Assembly (NCBI RefSeq): GCF_000208865.1
Contig: NC_018398.1
Location: 4,984,710-5,048,709, forward strand
From: Neospora caninum Liverpool
Taxonomy: Eukaryota; Apicomplexa; Conoidasida; Eucoccidiorida; Sarcocystidae
DNA: 64,000 nucleotides
Direction of reading: 5' to 3'
The notes below the pieces were generated by a model. That model was not told the DNA's origin and made no database searches. It saw only the letters and a list, made by a program, of their open reading frames with translations. Numbering within the stretch: the stretch's first letter is position 1; each line of letters begins with the position of its first letter. Made by a program: the position numbers and the translations under genes. Shown here piece after piece: positions 36,001 through 47,919 of this stretch.

Positions 36001-38693
36001 GTGCTTGTCCGTCGTGTGTATGTGCTTCATGAGGACAGCGCGCGGAGCTGAGGCATGCCTTTGACGAATTCGACACCAAGAAGGCCGGACACTTGAGTCT
36101 GGATCGATTTATTTTCTTGCTCAAGTCCATAGGCGTGAACATATCCAGGAGAGATTTACTGGCCATAACTGCAGGTGAGCAGAACTGTGTCACGGCGTGG
36201 TTCATATGCGCTCAGTTCCCTTGTTGCTCTACACAGTTCGGGTACCAGCGCGAGAAGTCCCTTGTGCTGCTGCCTCAGTGGCGTCACGCATCATTTCCCT
36301 GCTTGAATTTGCCCGTATCGTCTTCCCAGAGGGTGAACGCGGACGGCATCTTCTGCCACGGTCGCGACGGGGGCTACATCTGAGGCAGCCGGTGAAGTCA
36401 CTTACGTGGTACTGAAGATCAGAGCATTATCTGGTCCCTTTGGGGCTGCTGTCTGACGCAGAGAATCGAGAAAGAGGGGATTTCTCTTTCGAAGACTTGA
36501 TGAGCGTAGCTTCGGTTGTGTACAACGACGTCGCAATCGAGCGCGGGCTTGTGGACGCTCTCAGACAAATCTGTCCAAAGAATTCCAAAACAATTCCAAC
36601 TGCATCGCTCCGGGAACACCTTCTGAAACTTGGTAAGCTTCTTGACTCTGCCAGCGTCACACCCGCTGTGCGTCACCACCCGTCAGAGTGTAGCCTCAGG
36701 TCAGCCCGCTTCCGCAGAGAACTTGTAGTTTCGTTTAGTTTAATCTGAATCTCTGCTTTGTACTCCCATTTCCGACAACTCTTACTCTCTCGGCGGGGGA
36801 TGTATTTGCTGGCAGTTTGAAAAGGGCCGAGCTCGATACTGTGCCAGCCCCCTCGTAGAGCCAAGATTCAACGTTGATGGCGAGTTGTCGCGGGGAAGGC
36901 GCCTCAGAGTCGACGCATAGACCATTCACGGAACGGCAGATGTGCAGCATGTTTTTAAGGCATCTTGTGTCTGTTGATGCGCAAGCTACCTAAAGCTTTG
37001 TGCATTGGTGCGCATGTGGCGCGGCACCTAGGAGCCGGTTTGATTTTCGCGTGTTGTGACTGGTGCTCTGTTATATGTGCAGGAATGGGAATCAAACTCA
37101 CCGAAGAGGAAGTTGACATGTTTCTGCGCATTGAATGTGACCCAAACGGCAAGGGCGTCGTCGACTTCGAGACTTTTATTTACAGGTGAGTCGACCTGAG
37201 CGTCTGAACGGTGTTCAGGACTCAGACTGTCTCTAGAAAAAAGCTAGATCATGAAGCGGGAGCGCTCTGACTTGCATGCTTCGTCACAAGACCGTCAGTT
37301 TTTGCCCACCGGGATTTCCGTTAGGCTTTCAGACCCCATGTTTGCACGCCAAACACTCACCGAAAGCGATCCTGTCTTCCTGTTGGCCGGCGTGTGGAGC
37401 GGAAGTGACACGATTCTGACAGTTCATTCCGACACATGCGAATATTGGTGTGTGTGGATTCGTCAGGGTTTTACGCGACTAGCTACATCTCGTCCTTTTC
37501 TCATGTTGACGGCAACTCAGGCCGGTCACCGGCACCTTACGTTGCAAGGCTGCGTCGGAAACGCGTATGTAGCTAAGCCCTAGGGCCCGACTTAGTGCAC
37601 GGAACTTTACCAATCACGCCATGTGACTGCCGAAACCAGAAATACCCACTCTGGCGGGAATCTGGGAACAGTTACAAAACATTTATACTTTTTGACTTTT
37701 TTGCGCTCGCGCTCTGAGCCAGACCGTTTCGTTCATTTAAGCTGTGTTGCGGTTCCACCGGTTCCGCTGTGCATCGAAATCCGTTACCAAGCATCGTTTC
37801 CTGTTGATTCGCTGAAAAGCTCTGTTAGTTGATCTGCGGAATGCGGATTTTTTGCGCCGCCGGTTCGGCCTTGGCGGGCCTCTGCCACGGCCTTCAGATA
37901 TCGGGAGGTACCTGACTGTAAACTAGCGAGGGAAGACATGCGTCTCGTTGTGCGTCCTGGGGCCGATTCCCGATGAATCGCACAGGTCGGATGTTGAAGA
38001 TCCGTCACCCGACGCTCGACAGCTTGCGGAATTTCGATCAAGGAAGAGTGCACATCTCTGTGTCCCACGCATCATTGAGTCCCGGGGTGAGACTCCGCGG
38101 CGCGTTCTTGTTGCCTCTGGCTACGAATGAAGAAACAACCTGTTCATCGCCTTCTTTGAAAGAAAACACGTGACATTTTGTGAGACTCTGCTCACTGCAA
38201 ACCAGTGTTCCACAAACGGTCAAGATGTCTGCTCGTTTATTAGTCCCCAAGATAGATTTGTCCAGGAATGTCAGTCTTCCAACTTTGCTCCTGTTTTCCC
38301 AGTCCAAACATTCTTTTACTTACTGTCGTCGATGCATCACCAAACACGTCGAAAGCGATGTGCCGTCTTGACGTTTTCTCTTTCTAAATGCAGTAACACC
38401 ACGTCCTGACTCACTGATGACCGATCCAGAGTTAGAACCCTGCCGAGGGGTACTGCCTTAAACAATACCTTCGCAAGCTCCTACTGCGTGAAAGCACACC
38501 TCCCAAGACAGCAAAGGCCATCATTTTTGAGTACAACTTTCGATCGGCAGCTGCTTCGACCGCGCCTTCACCTCGAGTGGATATCGGCGCGTACCGAAGT
38601 CGACGATCCAGCAGGTTTGCCCCCCCAAGCTCGCCGCGTCGACGGCCGGCAGAAAGGACACAAGAGATTCCCTTCTTTTCTGTGCACGAGTAG
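21047..38693 (+). CDS. Giant coiled-coil / disordered protein with C-terminal EF-hand-like module (about 3,000 aa, multi-exon)
   Basis: Exons deduced by splice sites and phase: 21047-21253, 22097-22313, 22415-22482, possibly 22640-22673 and 23068-23101, then 23757-24418, 24896-25092, 25639-25773, 26254-26331, 26646-26930, 27297-30122, 30263-32624, 33075-about 34221, 36039-36174, 36462-36632, 37083-37185, 37521-37564, 37986-38086, 38436-38693 (stop). The small exons at 25.6-27.3 kb form a coiled coil (VKSLAEEIQNLK; KTEQEVKLEEDLRKLEK; FEVLAEQLIHRENVASLASE). The two large exons, about 1,700 aa, are Ser/Pro/Arg-rich and disordered, with recurring ER-x-x-SP motifs. The C-terminal exons encode a calmodulin/centrin-like module followed by a basic tail. 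No enzyme domain is visible. A cytoskeletal or scaffold role with Ca2+-related regulation is only inference. The 5' end is probably further left, near 20 kb. The junction between 34.2 and 36.0 kb is unresolved; a possible extra exon is 35002-35241. Confidence 0.6.
34226..36038 (+). other. Large intron or unresolved exon region of the giant gene
   Basis: This 1.8 kb lies between the end of the last large disordered exon and the first EF-hand exon. One plus-strand segment, about 35002-35241, is open, has an acceptor-like CCCTGAG and a donor GGAAA|GTGAGT, and contains NAETPQNLAIKWTSSAEAK. It might be an extra exon, but it ends in phase 2 while the preferred EF exon start needs phase 0. Otherwise I see nothing coding. 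Confidence 0.35.
36039..37185 (+). other. Four-EF-hand-like module of the giant gene (three exons)
   Basis: The joined exons 36039-36174, 36462-36632 and 37083-37185 read as one calmodulin-like fold of about 137 residues. EF1 is ELRHAFDEFDTKKAGHLSLD, with the acidic loop ligands mostly lost. EF2 is around NRERGDFSFEDLMSVA. EF3 is around CPKNSKTIPTASLREHLLKL. EF4 is the best loop, DPNGKGVVDFET, but has Thr where the 12th-position Glu is expected. Phases 1 and 1 join cleanly. The pattern suggests a structural or low-affinity Ca2+ module; binding is uncertain. Confidence 0.65.
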
Positions 38694-40285
38694 CTAGAGA
38701 AACGAAAATGCCCTACACACTGTCCTTCCTGTGCCACGTCAGTACTGTCGAGTTATTCGCTTTCCGGCCCTTGGTAGGGCAAGAAACTCGGCGTAAGATC
38801 GAGAGCCCGTTACAGCCGGTCTGCGGCCCAGCCGCTTCCCGATTGCACCCGCCACGCTTGCCGAACGATGCATCTGCATCTGTGACGGGCGAGCAAAAAT
38901 AAGCGTCGCAGGTGTGAGAGTTTCGCGTCAGAATCGGTTCGGAGCTCGTCTCAGGCAGACAATTTGCTGAGCAAGCTGTTTGTTGCCTGACTTGTTCGCT
39001 CCGCGAGGACTTGCTTGGCACACAGCCCACCTGTCGTTCCCTGAGAGATGCTTCCATCTAACCCCCCCTGTGCTGGAACTCGACACAGCGCGCACGTTTT
39101 CCTGGGAAAAAGGCTCGGTATTCACGCTGTCAGACATCGTAAAGGTGTCAGAGAGGGAAACGCTTGCTTTCTCTATACAGTTTGTTCAGGCAAAGCGACT
39201 TTTTGCTTCCTTGGGCCGGTGAATTTTTCCTTAAACGCATTTGTGTGTTCATTCCACCCTAGACGCACATCCCTTGCAGCCAGGTGTGTGTGTGTGTCGC
39301 CTGCCGTCTCTCTTGGTTTCCTGTGTCCCGCCGCTCCTTGTCCGCCAACGTCTTAAAAGTTTTTGCGCCTCCGCTATTTGAACATCAGGCGTCACGCGTG
39401 TCAACGGCCTTACCGTCATATTAAGTAACAGACGAAAAATGCAGGATTTCCTTCACTGCCGTTCACACCCCAACTGCACAGCCGACTGTGCGTCGTACCT
39501 ACAAACACAGGCGGCTCGTTGCTTACTTTCAGGTGTTCACTTCCTCTGAAATTTCTTTTTTTCTACCATCAAAGTGTAGCTTCGCATTGCCATCTCTGAA
39601 GAGAAAGCAGATCGGTTCCGTACCTCCCTGGTTACTCGGAAGTGACCCCGCCGCAACACCAGTCGCCCGTTCCGTGTCTCACGCACCTGCTTTCTCTCGC
39701 TTCACACACGTGCCACGTGCGCTTTTCGAGGTTTCCTCTAGAACGGCGAGGAACTCTTTCTCACGGAAGTTTCCCTCTTGCGTCATATGGACTCGCAGAA
39801 ACGCGAGAACCTGGCATGCGGGCATCGCGCCCGCTCAGCGCGGAGCTGCCGCGCTCTGCTGTCAGATCGAAATTGCTGAGAATCGGAAAGCAGAAACCAC
39901 CCAGTGCTCCGACTTCTTCCCCCGTCATCTCTGTCAAGTGTCGCCACGCAGTCGTGTCAGCGGCGCGTGCCGCCTGAATCACGATTCCTCGGCTTTTTTC
40001 TTTTTTCAACGGACATGTGCCAAGGCAGGCTGCAACAACCAGTGAGACACCGTCGGAATGATGCACTTGCATTCTCCTAGGGGCCCGTCTTTTCCGTCTC
40101 GCCAGCTATCGAAACGTTGAACTTTTCGGGCACTGTGAGTCGCTTCGACGGCTCGAGAGCGGTCACCACGGACTCAGCTGGACGTCTCAGCTGAGCGGCT
40201 TACCGAGTCGAATGTCACTGAACTCCACCGTAGCACCACCTCTCCGGCAGCTTTCCTTGTTGTATCTCGCTGGCTGGTCGCGAAG
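38694..40285. other. Intergenic region between the giant gene and the WD40 gene
   Basis: About 1.6 kb between two genes on the same strand. It should hold the 3' UTR of the first and the promoter of the second. A 185-codon plus-strand open frame (39488-40045) begins with a non-ATG codon and has no recognisable motif, so I do not call it as a gene. Confidence 0.5.
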
Positions 40286-43200
40286 ATGTGGCCAGCTACG
40301 GCGCCGCCGGCGCACTCTCTAGAGCGGCAGCGCGATGAAGTGCTTCACGACACCCCTCTTTTTTCTTCTCTCCACTCGTTTGAAGCGCAGGTGGACTTTC
40401 TAGTCTCGCGTACACAGACGAAAAGAAGGAAGAAGGTCGATTCTTCCCCGCCTCCCTTTCGGCCGACTCCGTTCACACAGGGAAGGCCAGCTTGTTCAAG
40501 GTCGGTTTCTTCGTCTCTGTCTGCCTCACCGGCGCCTGTATTCTGTTCACCTTTATCAAAAACGACTCCTGGAGATGGCATAATCCCCCCCTTGCAAGGG
40601 TCCTTTTTTGCTGGCGTTCCTCTCCCCCAAAATCTCCCGGCGTCCTTCACCTCTGCCCCTTCTCCGTTCTTTCCAGGGCAGACAGAGCCGCCTGCTTGCG
40701 CGCGTCTCGCGGGGTGTGCGTTTCGGGTTCGAACTGGAAACACGACCCAGAAAGATCCCGAAAGAAAATGCGCGGCCGGATTCACGACACAAAACGCCCC
40801 CTGGCTTCGAGATGTCGACGCCGTAGAGAACAGCCTCGCTGAGGAACTTCACCGCGTGAGGTGCTGCGTGGCTGCTGGCGAGAAAGCCGAGAGCTTCTTC
40901 TCTGAAGACCGAGGGCTCCTTTGTCTTGAAGAACCCGCTTGTGGTTTCGACGAGGAAGAAGACGCTGACGACGCCAGCGTCTCCAACCCAGGAGAGGGAA
41001 CCTTCCTCCCGTCTCTGCTGCTGAGCAGCCGAAGAAGGGCTGCGTCTCGCCTGAGACTCGATTGTGGAGCGGATAAAGCAGTTTTTTTGGGGAGAGACAA
41101 ACAGGTGACACGAGCGCCGAACACCTGTCGAGGTTTCGCGTCCTCACTGCTAGACCCTCAGGCTCCATTTTCTCTCTTGGAGGACCGGAACGGAGTGGCG
41201 ACGAAAGAGCCGTGGTACACCGGCGCTCAGAAGCGGCGCGCCAACCTCGCGGGAAGAACATTCGAAACAGACGAGCGGAGGACGACAAGCTCCTGGACCG
41301 ATGCCTCTTTCCGTTGCGCCGTTCCGGGAACTCCCAGAAGCCGGTGAGCTCCAAGTGCACATTTTCTCATAAAGCGACAAACACCGCGCGCTGCGGCGCT
41401 TCCGGGGAAGTGGGCGTGACATTTCTGTCGTTCGGGGCGGGCCGCTTCCTCTGCAGTGTTTGTACGCTTCAGGCAGGCGTGCGGCGGTAAGACTTCAGAC
41501 TCCCTCGTCCGTTCGTTATCTCGGTTCGCCAACCCGCTGCATCCCTCTGTGCGACTGCCTCTGCCTACTTTTGCCCCACACGGGGCGGCGTGCGGGTGTT
41601 CAGTCTCTGTACCTCTGTGTCCCTGTCCGAACGGTGCCGGAGAGTTTGGTGCGTCTCTGCGTGTCAGAACTGAGGAGCTGCGTGCATTGACCCGGATGGC
41701 GTATCGTCGCTTTGGAGTCAGTCGTCTCTGGCCCAGCAAGCCTCGGAGAAACTTGGATCTTCCGGACTCGGTTCTGCACCCGTTTCCGTCTCTTCCCATG
41801 GACTGGTCGGCGAAGAAAGGTTTCTTCGCCACGGCGCTCCTCTCCCGTTTGTACACCGCCAACACGGACGACACCTGTGCTCCGGAAGGCGGGGCGATCT
41901 GTCTGTGGGACACGGCGGAGCCGCGAGGCGTCCACGACCCCCACGCAGGTCGGTTTCTTTCGCTGGCGTCTCTAGAGGCTTCCCATTCTGTCTCTTCATC
42001 TCGGCGAGCTGACGGGGGACTTAACCCCGTCGCTGCGTCTCAGCCGCCAGTCTTTCCTGCGGAGTTCCCGGGACGGCGAAGCGCGGGCGAGGCCGAGGAA
42101 GGCGGAGGCGAAGAGCGCCAGCGCGAATCCCGAGTGAGTGCGGCAGCGTACCTCCCGTCTCTCGCAAGCCAAGAATTCCCCCCCTTTGGGTACTTTTCCG
42201 CCTCTCAAGACTTTGCCGTTCTCTCGTCCTCCGTGCGGCCTGCCTGCGGAAGTTGTCACTCGTTTCTCCGCACCTCTTCCGGGCCCCCGGCCGACGGACT
42301 TGAGAGCCCAAGCGCCCTCGGCGGCGCTTCAGGATGCTGCTCGTCAGGTCTGGCCTGCGGCGTGTCTTGTTCGTGCTGTTCTCTCGGGTCTTTTCCGCTC
42401 CTCCCGACGCCGTTCCAGAGAGGCGACGAGAGCTTCGGTCTCGACGCTTGCTGGCGCGAGGGCAAAGCGCGAAGTTCCCTTCCGCAGCCTTCCTTCGTTT
42501 CACCCGGCGTGGCCACGCTGGCCCGGACAAGCGAAGCCCCGCGGGAAGGGCCGGAACGCCTTTCCGCCGCTGCGTGCTCGTTACCAAGTGCGTCGGGGGC
42601 CGCGTCTTCGGGCACGCCTCTCCAGGCTCTCCCTGCGTTCCTCCGTCCTGCGTCGCTCCCTCTGTCTTCTCCTCCCCCGCCCGGGTCTCCAGCGCGCGCA
42701 GACCTCTCTGCGTCCACGACATCTCGACCCGCTTCCTCCCCGTCCCTTGCTCCCCCCCCCCCTCCGTCGGGGCCGTCTCTCTGTCCGGCTTCCAGCGCCG
42801 CCACCGCTGCCGCCTCACCTCCCACCTTCAACCCCATGGTCACCGCTGTGCGCTTCTCGCGCACGGACGACGCCGTTGTAGCGGTCGGGTTCGAGAACGG
42901 CCAAGTCGAGATCTGGGCGCCTTTTCCCGCCCTCGAGGGCTCGCTCTCGACGCGCCCCGCGCGGATGACGCGGCCGCTCTGCTCCTCCAGAGAGGCAGTC
43001 TCCGACGCGCGTCTCTTCTGCGCGGGCTGGAGCAGCTTGGCCCCTGCGAGGCGCGCGCGGGAGAGAAACGGGTCGAGACACCTCCAACCCGAACGAACGG
43101 GGCAGGTAGACACGCGCCGCCAGGACAGAAGCTGGAGAGACGACGGGGAGCGAGAAGCCGCGAGAAGCGGCGGAACTGAGGCAGAGGGAGAGAAAAGAAG

Positions 43201-45999
43201 GGGAAGGCGGTTCACAGGGCGACGGGAGGAAGGCGAAGGCGGGGTATCCAACGCGAGAGGAGCCGCGCGAGATTGGGGCCTTGCCGAGGAAGAGCTGCGA
43301 GAAGGGGAAGGAACCAAACACGCCGAAGAGCAGTCGAGGCACTCTCCTTCCAAGACGACGCCATCGAAGCCAGAAGAAAACAGCCCCGTTGTCTCGCTCA
43401 CATGGCACCCCTCGCTGCTTCTTCTCGCGTCGGGCCACGCCAGCGGCATCGTCGTCTTGTGGCGATTTTGCGGGAGCGAAAGACAGACGCGGCGCGCCGC
43501 TGGAACTCCGAGCGAGGCCGACGCTCAGCAGTGGACACAAAAAGCCCAAGAAGAGGACGCAGGCCTTGTCTTTTTCCACAAACGCTTCCCGCCAGAGGCC
43601 TGTCCTCACGACGAAGACAGGACTGCGACGAACCCTCTACAAATGGTGCGTCTCCACGTTCTTCGAGTCGACCTCGTCTCATCGTCTCCGTCTTCCTTAT
43701 CTTCCTTATCGTCTTTCTCTTCGTGCCTCGCTTCGTGTTTTTCTTCGTTTCGGTCTTGGGCGTCCTCGCGGTCCGGGCACGTCTCCGTGCAGTCGCCGGT
43801 GGGTCCGACTTGCGCGCGTCGGCACTTTCCCGCGCAGAGTGCGGATAAGAGACTCTGGCGGAAGGAAGACGCGACGGGCGAGAGCAAAGAGCATTTCACG
43901 GAGTGGCCTGTCTCCCTGGCGTGGGACGCAAAGGGCGAGTGTCTGGTGGTCGGGGGGAGTCGCGGCAGCCTGATTTTTTTCGCGCTCTCGCATCTCCACG
44001 ATTACCTCCGAGAGGTCGATCGCCTGCAAGCGCGCCTGGCGGGGCATCTGGAGGAGCTGAAGAGGGACTGGCTTTCCGAACGCGGCGGGCCGGGCTTGTC
44101 TCCCGGCGCCTCTCGCGCGGGAACTGCGTCGCTTCTCAGTCCTTACAGGGTGGACAGGCTCGCAGCGCGCGACACGGCGAGAGCAGCCGACGAACCGTCC
44201 CCTCTCGAGGCCGAAAGCCCTTCGTCCGATCCAGGCGAAGGAGCCAGCAGCCCCAGAGAGAGGGAAATTGAGGCAGGTCGGCGTCTTGGCTGCTGCTTGT
44301 CCCCGTCGCTCCGTGCAGTCTCGCCTCGCGGCCCATCCCCGAGGGCCAGCGACGCAAGTTCTCCGCGCCGCTCAAGGTTGCATGCCTCGCTGCCTCCCAT
44401 CTCTTCGTCGCCGGGTGCGCTTCCCTGTCACGCTGCGTCCGCGCTTTGCAACTCGCGGTGCGCGCAGCCTGGCCCAGCAAGCAGGCGGGAGCGGGGCGGG
44501 GCTCCGAACGAGCCTGGCCAAGGAGACCGTCCCTCTGCCGCCGGCCACTCACCTTCCACGAGTTACGCGAAACCGTCCCTCCCCGACTGTCTCCCCTCGC
44601 TCGCCACGGTCAGCGACGTCTCCACGCGCACCGGGTCCTCGCCTCCAGATACACCCCAGGGTGTCTGTACCGGGAGCGGGAGAGAACCGGAGCGGGGGTC
44701 GGGGGTGTTTGCAGCCGACTGTCTGTGCAGGGAATCCGACAGAGGAGACGACCGAAAGGAGGCGGGCCGAAAGGAAGCCAGGCAGAACGCAGGCGACAAC
44801 GGCGAGGGAGGGAAAGAGAGGGAGGCGGCGTGTGCAGAGAGGGAATGCGTCGTTGAGGAGCAGAGAGTGCAAGAGAGCCGCCAGAGGAAAGAAACAGACA
44901 ACCCCTGTCTGGTGCACGAAGGACCAAGCCGAAGTGGTGAAACAGACGCTCTCTGTGGCTCTCGAAGGAACGACGACGGCCTTGTACTTGGCAGTGAGAA
45001 CGCCACGCATCCGCGTCTCGCCTCGCCGATCGGCGAGCCCAGAGGGTGCGCGAAACACCTCCGCGGGGAAGAAGAGCGATGTCGAGGGGGACCGTTGGAT
45101 TCAGCCTCACCCGCTTCGCGAGCGTGTGGAAAAGCGGAGAGGGACGCCTCATTCGACCAAGCGTCACATGCGACAGAAAGATCACGTTGGGTTTGGTGGC
45201 AAGACGGGACCCGTGGCCAGCGAAGGGAAAGAGACGAGGAGGGAGGTGAGAAAATCTACCCGCAAACCCGGTCAACGGAGGAGAGCCGGCGAACGGCGAG
45301 TATCCAAGATGAAAAGGAAGCGTCCAGCACGGAGTATGTACACCGCGCGAGCACGTTGCTTTCGCGCTTTCGACGGGCCAGAGAGGACATTCTCTTCTCT
45401 TTTCTCCCGGAGATACCGCCGGGCGGTGCCGACGTCAAATCCGAGCTCTGCGCCCCGCTTGCGCCGGCCTCCCTGCATGCCTCAAAAGAACGCCCACGCG
45501 AAAACGGCGAGGAAGAAGAGGAAGAACAAGGATACGAGTGTGTGCTCCGCCGAGGGTTCTGTCGGGAGGTGCTGGGCATTAAAAACATTTTGAGGCGCGC
45601 GCATGCGGGGGGCATCACCGCGCTCGAATGGTGCGTCCACGACGCATCTGTCCTTGTCTCGGCAGGCGAAGAATTCAAAGAGACAGACGCAGGGGCCGAA
45701 AAGAGACCGGAGAGCCTGAGGGACGAGAGACACCTGGCAGGCAGCAGCGTCGCACTCTGGAGAGTCAAGGAGGGAAGGCGACACGAAGCAGATCTTCTCT
45801 TCTCCATTCGCCTCGAAGGACTTGTAAGCTCCCAACCGAACCGATCGGCGGGGCTGATGAACAACCGGGCATGTAAAGATTTAAAGATAGAGAGAGGCAT
45901 ATCGACTGCATGGCTTTGCAATGCCTCCGCCAGCTCCTTCAGAGCTTACAGCGCTTCTTCCCGTCCACATCGAGAAAGCGTCCACGGCGATGTGCACAT

Positions 46000-46036
<37 letters not shown>

Positions 46037-47919
46037 AGTGTGTATGTGTATGTCCCCATTTTTTCCTCCTATCCCTTTCCTTCTGTCGCGCGTTCTCTCG
46101 CCCTCGTTCGTCATTCTCCTTGCTCTCTGTTGCTCTTTCTCGTTCGAGGTGTGAGTCTCTAAAGGTTCTTTTACCCGTCGCGCTGGTCGACTGTTTCGTC
46201 ACTTTTCTGTTTCAGGTCACGTCGTTTCTCTGGAGCCATTTGACTGGGGAGTTGCTGATGAGTCACGCGAGTTGCGCGCGACCCTGGGCGCCGTCTTTGT
46301 CTTGCTACTCGCTTCCTCGTGTGGCGGACGCGTCGGATTCGCCTGTCTCCGCTCCGTCGCCGGCCCCGTTCAGCTTCTCTTCCGCAGACGAGACGGTTCG
46401 CGCGTTCCAGCGCGAGCTCTCGGCGTCCGGTTCGCGTCATGGCCCGCCGGGCTGTGAGCCGTTTTTTCGGCGATCGACGGAGACCGCCGCCGAGCCGCCG
46501 TTTCAGGGAGATCGCTCAGCGTGCGCGTGGAAAAAGAGCAGCAGTCGAGGCCGATGGGGGGTCACCGTGTGGAGATACGTGGACGAGGGCTGCTTGTCGT
46601 TTGCGCGATCAGATCAAGATCTCTCTCTGCCTCGTTTCGGATTCGGCGATCCTGTCAGTGGCGTCAGGAAAGCGGCTTTCCGTCTCCCTGCTCTGGTGAA
46701 GGTTGGGGAGTTTGGTACGCCGCCGTGTCTCAAGACGCGCCCTGCGTCTGCGCCTCAGACCTCCTGGCTCGTCGACGCCACGGGCCAGAATGCAGGATTT
46801 CATCCGCAAGAAACGGTGTTCTCGAGACGCACAGACGGCGGCGCTGATGGACAGAGTCGCGACCACCCCGCGCAATCGAGCGAGAGACACAACCTGGCGC
46901 AAACCGCTACCTCAGGGACAGAAGGTCCGAGACCGCAGTTCACGCCCTCTTCTGCTGCGTCGTCGTCTTCGTCTTCTGTGAACTCCTCTTCCTCTTCTAC
47001 TTCCGCGTCTTCCTCTACTTCCGCTTCCTCTTCTTTTGGAGCGGGCGAGGTGGGAATTGGCGCAGGCCGGGAGAACGGCGAAGACGTCGCGCGTTCTGAG
47101 CCCCGAGCGCGGCTGCAGACGCCGCGGGCTTTCTTTGCCGAGGAGGATGTGTCTCTCGGCGAAAGGGGCGGTCTGTCTCCCAAGGCCTCAACCGAGGCGG
47201 CTCTCTACCTGGAAGTGGACAACGCAAGCTGTCTCATCCAGAGTGCCGACGGCAGCGTAGTCGCGTACTGGTCTCTGCCGACTGAACTCATCACCGTCTG
47301 GGAGTTCCCCGCGCCGCAGGCGACTGCAGCGCCTTCGCAAGGCGACCGAGACGAATCGGAAGAACGGGGCGAGGCCGAAGAAACGAGCGACTCCGACGAA
47401 CGTGACACACAAGAGGGGGAAAGCGTTGAGAGGGAGAGAACGCCCTGCCGTGGCGAGACCGGAGAGTCTGAGGGGCGCGCGAACGCAGGACAGAGAGATC
47501 CGGGGGCGGTTTCGCTTGCGGCGCGTCCCACGGGTGTCGGAGGGATCGGCAGTTGCTGCAAAGGCGAGACTCGAGGCAAGTTCCCGGCGGTTGGTTTCGT
47601 GTCTCCTCAGCTGCTTTTCGCTCGTGGAAAGGCGGAGACGACGCTGCAACGGCGCAGGACGTTCCAGGGTTTGCCGAACCGACTGGAGGTGCGCGACGTC
47701 ACAGGCCGAGAAGAAACGGAGACGTTCGAGCGCTTCCTTCAAACGCCCCGGTCGAAGGCTCTTTCTCTCTGGGAGGTTGCTGCACTGGAGAGACGGACGC
47801 AGACGAGGCCAGGCAGAGACCGAGACGCGACTTTTGAGTGGGCAGAGTGCACGAAGGCAGACGTCGATTTCTCCGACATCCGAAGCGAGGGCCGAAACGG
47901 ACTCGCAGCCATGAGGTGA
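40286..47919 (+). CDS. WD40-repeat protein with long disordered insertions, three exons, about 2,370 aa
   Basis: Exons 40286-41343, 41473-45823 and 46216-47919 join in phase (2 then 0) across introns of 129 and 392 bp. Several degenerate WD/beta-propeller blades are visible at about these residues: 490 (GGAICLWDT), 807 (VTAVRFSRTDDAVVAVGFEN, then VEIW), 990 (VVSLTWHPSLLLLASGHASG, then VVLW), 1164 (WPVSLAWDAKGECLVVGGSR), 1731 (GGITALEWCVHDASVLVSAG, then SVALWRV) and 2142 (CLIQSADGSVVAYWSLP). Hundreds of Ser/Glu/Arg-rich residues separate the blades, including poly-Ser near 46,960-47,035. WD40 propellers are protein-interaction platforms; I cannot name the complex. The start ATG 40286 is the first in the frame. 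The exon 2 acceptor could be the CAG at 41456, but only the one at 41472 keeps phase. No membrane segment or signal peptide is evident. Confidence 0.75.
46003..46033. repeat. (TA)n microsatellite in intron 2 of the WD40 gene
   Basis: About 31 bases of pure TA within the intron 45824-46215. It is open in several frames and produces spurious Tyr-Ile repeats if the intron is translated. Confidence 0.95.

Noticed and set aside
35456..36205. 249-codon minus-strand frame overlapping the EF-hand exon
   Set aside because: The plus strand encodes an EF-hand segment with good splice sites. The minus frame shows no motif and overlaps intron sequence.
42256..43449. 397-codon minus-strand frame opposite the WD40 gene
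   Set aside because: Antisense shadow: WD blades with correct phase are on the plus strand.
44268..45593. 441-codon plus-strand frame inside WD40 exon 2
   Set aside because: A different frame of the same exon, Arg/Pro-rich with no conserved motif. It overlaps the frame that joins both flanking exons in phase.
45910..46215. Tyr-Ile repeat peptide upstream of WD40 exon 3
   Set aside because: Translation of the (TA)n microsatellite within an intron bounded by GTAAGC and TTTCAG.
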